From Chloroflexota bacterium (lineage in GTDB: Bacteria; Chloroflexota; Anaerolineae; Anaerolineales; Villigracilaceae), in contig JAJYLQ010000026.1 of NCBI GenBank assembly GCA_021787595.1, positions 1 through 46,554 on the forward strand: a stretch of 46,554 nucleotides of DNA, in the 5' to 3' direction. Shown in pieces: positions 41,502-46,554 of the stretch. The notes beneath the pieces were generated by a model. That model saw nothing but the letters and a program-made list of their open reading frames with translations, searched no databases and was not told where the DNA came from. Position numbers and translations under genes: made by a program. Position 1 is the stretch's first letter. The number at the start of each line of letters is the position of its first letter.

Positions 41502-43286
41502 TCAATCCCAGCCCACAAACAAGTTTCGGAGCCAATGGATTAGGTCAGGGTTGAACACCCTGAATCTCTCGAGGCCGAAGGAGATTGATAATAGCGTGCT
41601 GAGTATAACGGAAACAATGGTTACGCCGATTATCATGAAGACATAGAAGTTCCGGCTGATTGTTTTTCGATGGAAGAATGAGTATCCCTGCCAGAATCCG
41701 ATGACACTTAATAACGTGAGGGCGGGGGCAAGATCGGCGAGGTATCGTATGGTACTCCAGAAGAAAAAAAGCAATGTTATAAATGCGGTTACAACCGATC
41801 CGAACAAACCTATGCTTAACCAATCGAGAATGCGGCGTTCTCCAGCTTGGGCGTCTCGTTTAAACAGATGAGCGGCGGCGTTGATCGCGGGCAACAAAGC
41901 CAGGAAATTGAGGGGCATGCTGTATAACAATCCGGGTCCTGGGCCGGCAAAGTACAGTGAAGGGAGATTGATGAACGCAAAAACAGAAGCGCTCTTTCCA
42001 TTGGAGACCATAAAAAATGGAAAGAGATGCGAGGTGTGAAACGGGGTTAGATAATAATTATATAGATTTTGAAGTATATACGCAGGCGAGAACAAAATCT
42101 GGCGGAATTTCCAAATATAATTCCAGGTAAGCTGATATTGGAAACCGAACTCGAATGGGGAGCCAAAGCGCGCCCAGTTATACCAGGCCAGGCCCGCTGC
42201 ACCCAAAACGAGCGGTATTCCCAATGCCAGGATGGAATGACGGGCCGTTGATCCTGGTTTTGGGGAGGGCGATTTTTTAACAGTCCACAAAATTGTCATC
42301 AGAATCATGAAACCCGTTGATGGTATCAAGGTTGACCGGGAACCAATTGCCGCCACCCAGGAGATGCCTGCTAAAGCCAGGTTTCTGGCGGGGCTGGATT
42401 TTTCATGGAAGGCTGAGAAGGTCAGGAATAATCCGCTGTTGAAGAAGAACTGGCCGCCTGCAATCGCGACCTGATGGAAATCCGGCGAAGCAATCAGCAT
42501 CAATACAGGAGCTTCCAACCCAATCAAAATGATGCCGATTAAGATTGTCCATCCTGGAAAATCATGGAAGAACTGGTTCCAGATTTCAAGAGCAAGGAAC
42601 AGTTGAAGGATAAATATTCCGACAACAAAGGCAAAGACGAGATAGGAATCACCGATGACGCCTGGAATGATTTGTTTAACGACTGTTAGAATGAGGGCAG
42701 GAGCCGGCCCGAAATACAGGTAGTATTTGCCATGATATAGAGTTACATCTCCTGGAATATCAATCCCCGCCCGCGCCACCGGGTTATATGGATTGGGAAG
42801 GGCAAGCAGGGCGGGGGCCGGTTTGATTTCGAGCGAAAGGCTTCCATGCTGAAACGATGTCGCGAGCCAATCGTAATAATTGGTGCTATGGGGGAATGTT
42901 GTCCACAAGCCGGTGCTTGCCAGCCAGATGTAAAAGATGATTATCAGGGAGGCCAAAAGGCCGGCAAGCAGATATGTTTTTCTCGAGCCCGGGGCGGGAA
43001 TAGACCTGACGATTCGATGGTCCGTCATTCGCGAAAACAATGGATGATCACGAATGCGCGCTGCAATCCTTTGCAGTGCGGCTGCCGCCTTGATACCATG
43101 GGAAAACAGGAAAGGCGCGAATATGCCGCCAATCGTGACCAGAACACCCAATACCAAAACCATCACCCGTTCCTTGCCCCATCCTGGACTATGGTCGAGC
43201 CCAAGTTGATGGGCGAAGATTGCCGCCCCCATGAATGCCAATCCGATGAGTGTGTAAAAGAATTGGGTGAATGTCTTTTTCACCAT
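41502..43286 (-). CDS. GT-C-like membrane glycosyltransferase, second gene
   Basis: A 594-residue protein with about 12 membrane helices and an outside loop between the first conserved helices (STNYYDWLATSFQHGSL, then NPYNPVARAGIDIPGDVTLY) typical of GT39/GT83-like membrane proteins of unknown acceptor. YHGKYYLYFGPAPALIL is also characteristic. The N-terminus MVKKTFTQFFYTLIG starts directly in a helix. Together with the gene at 39.5-41.2 kb it suggests cell-envelope glycan or glycoprotein work, but no other polysaccharide genes are in view. Confidence 0.78.
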   Translation of the reverse strand: MVKKTFTQFFYTLIGLAFMGAAIFAHQLGLDHSPGWGKERVMVLVLGVLVTIGGIFAPFLFSHGIKAAAALQRIAARIRDHPLFSRMTDHRIVRSIPAPGSRKTYLLAGLLASLIIIFYIWLASTGLWTTFPHSTNYYDWLATSFQHGSLSLEIKPAPALLALPNPYNPVARAGIDIPGDVTLYHGKYYLYFGPAPALILTVVKQIIPGVIGDSYLVFAFVVGIFILQLFLALEIWNQFFHDFPGWTILIGIILIGLEAPVLMLIASPDFHQVAIAGGQFFFNSGLFLTFSAFHEKSSPARNLALAGISWVAAIGSRSTLIPSTGFMILMTILWTVKKSPSPKPGSTARHSILALGIPLVLGAAGLAWYNWARFGSPFEFGFQYQLTWNYIWKFRQILFSPAYILQNLYNYYLTPFHTSHLFPFFMVSNGKSASVFAFINLPSLYFAGPGPGLLYSMPLNFLALLPAINAAAHLFKRDAQAGERRILDWLSIGLFGSVVTAFITLLFFFWSTIRYLADLAPALTLLSVIGFWQGYSFFHRKTISRNFYVFMIIGVTIVSVILSTLLSISFGLERFRVFNPDLIHWLRNLFVGWD

Positions 43287-43339
43287 GATAAAAGCAAATC
43301 TATCGCTGTCTCATAAAAAGAACTTTTGCGGGAGAAGAG

Positions 43340-44104
43340 TCACCCTCGTACAAAATAAATAATCGAAACCGCGACTCCGATCACGACCACGATCCAGCGC
43401 AGCGTGGCCGGTTTGACTTTTCCCGCCAGCCTGCCGCCCAGCACGCCGCCCAGCAAAGCGCCGACGGCCATCACCGCCGCAATCGCCCAAAACACCTGTC
43501 CTGAGAATACAAAGAAGATCGCCGCGGCGACATTGACCGCAAAACCGATCGCCTGTTTGATGGCGTTCAGCCGCGTCAATGTGTCCTCGGCAACGAGTCC
43601 GAGTGTGGCAAGAATGATAACGCTCAATCCCGCGCCGAAATATCCACCATAGATCGCCGCGAGTCCCACTGGAAGCGCGGCCCATCGTTCGGACGTTGCC
43701 GCTGGCTTGCTCTTCTCGGCCCGGCGCGTCAGCCAGCTTTTTACTGGATCCTGAACAGCCAGCAGCAACGATGCCATCAGGATGAGGAAAGGCACCAATT
43801 CCCGGAAAACTTTTTCGGCCGTGTGCAACAAAATGAAACCGCCGATCAATCCGCCGATGACTCCGGCCGGGATCGTGATCCACATGCGCGTTTGCTGTCC
43901 CTTCAGATCATCGGCTTGGGCAAGCGTTCCTCCGATGTAGCCGGGACACAGCGCAACAGTATTCGTCACATTTGCGGCCACGGCTGGAATTCCCAGCGCC
44001 ACCAGCGTTGGAAACGTGATCAGGGTTCCTCCGCCCGCCAGCGCGTTGATCGCACCCGCGGCGATGGCCGCCAAACCAGCCAAAATGAAATTGACAATGG
44101 GCAT
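43340..44104 (-). CDS. TauE/SafE-family membrane exporter
   Basis: A 254-residue membrane protein with about eight helices. The N-terminal repeat has [24 protein letters not shown], the family signature, and the second repeat has [19 protein letters not shown]. These proteins move sulfite, sulfoacetate or related small anions; the present sequence gives no substrate. It begins 54 bp upstream of the GT-C-like gene in reverse order of reading but is likely its own unit. GAAAGGA lies 13 bases before the ATG. Confidence 0.92.
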   Translation of the reverse strand: MPIVNFILAGLAAIAAGAINALAGGGTLITFPTLVALGIPAVAANVTNTVALCPGYIGGTLAQADDLKGQQTRMWITIPAGVIGGLIGGFILLHTAEKVFRELVPFLILMASLLLAVQDPVKSWLTRRAEKSKPAATSERWAALPVGLAAIYGGYFGAGLSVIILATLGLVAEDTLTRLNAIKQAIGFAVNVAAAIFFVFSGQVFWAIAAVMAVGALLGGVLGGRLAGKVKPATLRWIVVVIGVAVSIIYFVRG

Positions 44105-44256
44105 CTTTGAGAGATCGTCCTTTCGATTGATTTACGAACTGAGCGGCGTAACTATACAGAAAGACGCGGATGGAGTCAATCTGTTTTCAAGCTTGAAAAT
44201 GTTTTGCCTTTTTACCGTCAGGGCTTAATTCTTGGCGGTTGGTTGCGTAAGGTGAG

Positions 44257-45594
44257 TTATTTATCTTTCCTGATCGCTCGCGGCGCAAAAATCCACAAGA
44301 TGGAAAGGACGATTCCTCCAGCGAAGAAAGGCACAGGCGCGCCGAACCATTGGAATAATGATCCGTAAAATAATGGGGCGATGGCATTCGCCGCGCTATA
44401 AAACGCGGCGGAGATTCCGAGCATCCCACCGACTTCGTTTTTATCGGCGGATTTTGTGATCAGGCTGTTGACCGCCGGATGCAGAACGCCGCCTCCCAGC
44501 GCGGCCGGGAAACTGGCGATCAAAAGCCAGGCGATTCCAAGCCATCCTTTTGACGCTTCATCCGGCAAGGAAACTTTGATCGTCTGTGTCGAAACAGATA
44601 TCGAGCTTTGACCCGCGAGACTCTCCAAAACTTTCGATTGGTTGTACCACGGCACCGGGACGCGCGGCGTGAGCGATGTTCCGATTAAGCCGACGGCCAG
44701 CGTAGAGACACCGAGGATGACAAGCCAGCGGTCGCCTCGTTTCCTGGACCAACGACCGATGAGGCCGCCCTGAACGATCACGATGAAAACGCCTGCGATT
44801 GCAAACAGACCCGCCGTGTCGGTAGCGTCCATGCCGAGGCGCGTTAACGTGAACAATGAAAAGAGTTGTTCGTATCCGCCGAACGCGATTTGATAGAAGA
44901 ACATGATGAGCAACAAAAATCCAATCGCGGGGCGGCCCAGCGCCTGCCACATTGCTCCAAACGAAAATGGAGATTTATACGAGGCCGCGGACGGCTTGTC
45001 GCGGGCGTGAGTCTCGCGGAACCAGAATGTCGTCAGCAGAATGGACGTCAGCGAGAAAAAGGCCGCGGTCAACGCGACCGCTTTATAGTCCCCGCCGGAT
45101 GCGGCAAGCACAATGTAGGCAATGATCGGCCCGAGGATGAATCCAACGCCGAAGGCCGCGCCGATCAATCCCAGTCCCTGCGTGCGGGTCTTTTCGTTGG
45201 TGCTGTCGGCAATCGCGGCCTGCGCCGTGGACATGTTCGCGCCGGAGAGTCCGTCAATGATGCGCGAGAGGAAGAGCAGCCACAACGCGTTTGCGAAACC
45301 GAGCAGGATAAAACCGGCCAGCGTTCCAAGCTGGCTGAAGAGCAGGACCGGCCTGCGCCCAAAGCGGTCGGACAAACGTCCGAGGATGGGTGTGCCAAGA
45401 AATTGTGACAATGGATAGCTCGCTTGCAGGATGCCGATGAGGAACGGCGTAGCGCCAAAGCGCGCTGCAAAAAGCGGGAGAAGCGGAATGATGATCGAGA
45501 GTCCCATCAGGTCAACGAGCACGATGACGAGGATGGGCAGGACGCGTTTGAAATCCAGCTTTTCAGTTGGGACTGTTGTTTCGGCAGTTGTCAT
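44257..45594 (-). CDS. TetA-like MFS drug/proton antiporter
   Basis: A 445-residue MFS protein with about 12 helices. Motif A is GRLSDRFGRRPVLL and motif C-like GAAFGVGFILGPIIA marks the DHA1 drug-antiporter group. Between helices 7-10 a loop of about 50 residues (VPVPWYNQSKVLESLAG to KVSLPDEASKG) is longer than usual and would be outside the membrane. I start at ATG 45594 (MTTAETTVPTEK); the frame opens 20 codons further up at a GTG. Substrate unknown. Confidence 0.87.
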   Translation of the reverse strand: MTTAETTVPTEKLDFKRVLPILVIVLVDLMGLSIIIPLLPLFAARFGATPFLIGILQASYPLSQFLGTPILGRLSDRFGRRPVLLFSQLGTLAGFILLGFANALWLLFLSRIIDGLSGANMSTAQAAIADSTNEKTRTQGLGLIGAAFGVGFILGPIIAYIVLAASGGDYKAVALTAAFFSLTSILLTTFWFRETHARDKPSAASYKSPFSFGAMWQALGRPAIGFLLLIMFFYQIAFGGYEQLFSLFTLTRLGMDATDTAGLFAIAGVFIVIVQGGLIGRWSRKRGDRWLVILGVSTLAVGLIGTSLTPRVPVPWYNQSKVLESLAGQSSISVSTQTIKVSLPDEASKGWLGIAWLLIASFPAALGGGVLHPAVNSLITKSADKNEVGGMLGISAAFYSAANAIAPLFYGSLFQWFGAPVPFFAGGIVLSILWIFAPRAIRKDK

Positions 45595-45732
45595 GGGTTG
45601 AAGACGAATGTGAATTTCAGAAAGTGTTTTGGAAATCCAACCGGAGATGAACACAGATAAACGTCAATAAATCGTCGTTCATCCTTGTTTGCACTGCGCC
45701 GGGTGTCTCCGGTGAATTTCAAATTTATTCGA

Positions 45733-46128
45733 TCAGCGCCAGCTATTGGGCAGGATCGAAACGCCGATCAAGATCAGAACAAGCGACCCGAAAATGGCGA
45801 GAGTGGAATATTGAAAGCGGAGCTTGTCGGTCAATGTCTTGAAGCGCGCGGGCAAGTGCGCGGCTGCCACAGCGCCCAACATAACGATTCCGTGCAGGAT
45901 GCGATATATCGGAAAGCCGCTGACAGCGACACCGTTCCACACGAAGTAAATCAATCCAAGCAAAACCTGCAAATCCATCAATCCGCTGAAGCTGGAAGCC
46001 AGACCGCGATCCATTGCCTTGAATAAACTATTACCTGCCCAGCCAAGCGAAAATTTAACGATGGCAATCACGGCGACCGCGATGATCAACCAGCGAATGG
46101 CGGAATGAAAGGTCAAAATCAATTCCAT
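45733..46128 (-). CDS. Small four-helix membrane protein
   Basis: A 131-residue membrane protein with four predicted helices (residues about 5-25, 40-60, 70-90 and 105-125). The ATG at 46128 follows AAAGGAG and starts MELILTFHSAIRWLIIAVAV; upstream codons read through a repeat-like, Cys-rich sequence. His8 and Arg11 in the first helix and HGIVMLGAVAAAHLP in the third are conserved-looking polar positions. Similar short proteins occur widely in Chloroflexota and Bacteroidota without known function. Confidence 0.8.
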   Translation of the reverse strand: MELILTFHSAIRWLIIAVAVIAIVKFSLGWAGNSLFKAMDRGLASSFSGLMDLQVLLGLIYFVWNGVAVSGFPIYRILHGIVMLGAVAAAHLPARFKTLTDKLRFQYSTLAIFGSLVLILIGVSILPNSWR

Positions 46129-46537
46129 CTTGTTCTCCTTTGGAAAATATCGGCACAATGGTAGCACAATTTGATTTCTCACGCAGAATCGTGTCGGAGA
46201 TTGTTTCCTGGTACACGGACACTTCGGCAGGGGTTCGACGCCCGAAGAACAAGCGCAGGCAGGCTCGACCTGCCAGCTCAGCATAGGTCCGACGGATCAT
46301 ACGGACAAGCACGGATTTTTTGAGAGTCTGTGAAATCCGCGTGATTTGTGTACAAAAAGGCAGAAACAGGCTCTGCCATCACAACGCCTTTCCGATTTTG
46401 AATGGCTGGCTATTCGCGTGGCTCTTGGGATAAAGATAATATGCATGTCTGGTGAATAGAAAGTGCGTGTCGTTTCTTGCGAAGAAGGCCGAGATGGATT
46501 AAGCTCCGGTTCGGCTAATCATCAGAAAGGAGCTCGT
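46129..46537. other. Intergenic region with hairpins
   Basis: No gene is supported. Hairpins seen are CTTCGG/CCGAAG at about 46222-46246, GGCAGG-ctcga-CCTGCC at 46258-46274 and GGCAGA/TCTGCC at about 46360-46378. Between them is a copy of the CACGGATT/AATCCGCG dispersed repeat (about 46311-46345). The last 100 bases should hold the promoter of the gene at the edge, which I cannot define. Confidence 0.5.
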
Positions 46538-46554
46538 ATGAATTCGGAAGCGAC
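46538..46554 (+). CDS. Start of a gene cut by the window edge
   Basis: ATG at 46538 preceded by AAAGGAG with a spacing of six bases, then codons for Asn-Ser-Glu-Ala. Too little is present for any identification. Confidence 0.55.

Overview
This window most likely comes from a member of the Chloroflexota, class Anaerolineae. That is an inference from gene style, not from a marker search. The clues are Ser/Thr kinases with a PQQ-type propeller and an FRD catalytic loop, membrane-anchored TPR proteins with Thr/Pro-rich linkers, a HerA ATPase, a CIRCE-controlled groESL operon and dispersed GTCATTGCGAG- and CACCCTGAG-type repeats. The DNA is moderately GC-rich, with one more AT-rich stretch at about 26.9-28.6 kb. 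I saw no rRNA, tRNA, CRISPR array or prophage.

Layout. 0.2-3.6 kb: a DtxR-family regulator divergent from feoA-feoB-feoC-like ferrous iron uptake genes. 3.9-9.7 kb, minus strand: a tight six-gene signalling operon, read as PQQ-propeller Ser/Thr kinase, PP2C phosphatase, DnaJ-VWA fusion, zinc-ribbon FHA protein, small unknown protein, OmpR-type response regulator. 9.8-11.3 kb: a metallophosphoesterase overlapping a ParB-like protein. 11.4-16.5 kb: a DHDPS-family aldolase, a class A beta-lactamase-like hydrolase, a BMP-type lipoprotein, an MFS transporter and trmD. 16.6-19.4 kb: two tandem TPR membrane proteins. 19.4-21.6 kb: groES-groEL with a perfect CIRCE operator and a terminator. 21.6-23.3 kb: a parvulin-type lipoprotein and an anchored Thr/Pro-rich protein.

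23.4-28.6 kb is an accessory stretch: an S23 four-helix-bundle gene flanked by inverted repeats, herA, an IS1-like element, an alpha/beta hydrolase, a compact promoter-terminator unit and a ClbS/DfsB-like gene. 28.7-32.5 kb holds lipA, an NfeD-type protease, a YbaK-like deacylase and an endonuclease III. 32.5-33.2 kb holds a DUF4160 (frameshifted)-DUF2442 pair next to a remnant of a second endonuclease III gene. 33.2-38.2 kb: a nucleotidyltransferase, an asparaginase, a metallo-beta-lactamase-fold protein and an orphan GAF-GAF-PAS histidine kinase. 38.8-46.5 kb: a HAD phosphatase, two GT-C-like membrane proteins, a TauE-type exporter, an MFS exporter, a small membrane protein and the first codons of another gene.

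The points most worth following are these. The signalling operon resembles a TerY-P-like triad (VWA + PP2C + kinase) with a J-domain fused to the VWA; its kinase has no ATG/GTG/TTG start that keeps the fold intact, and its upstream extension shares a TQNIT peptide with the FHA protein. A -10 box recurs 6-7 nt before the ATG of several monocistronic or first genes, suggesting leaderless mRNAs. The S23 cassette's right repeat forms the first codons of herA. The DUF4160/DUF2442 pair lies between an intact nth and a truncated second nth.
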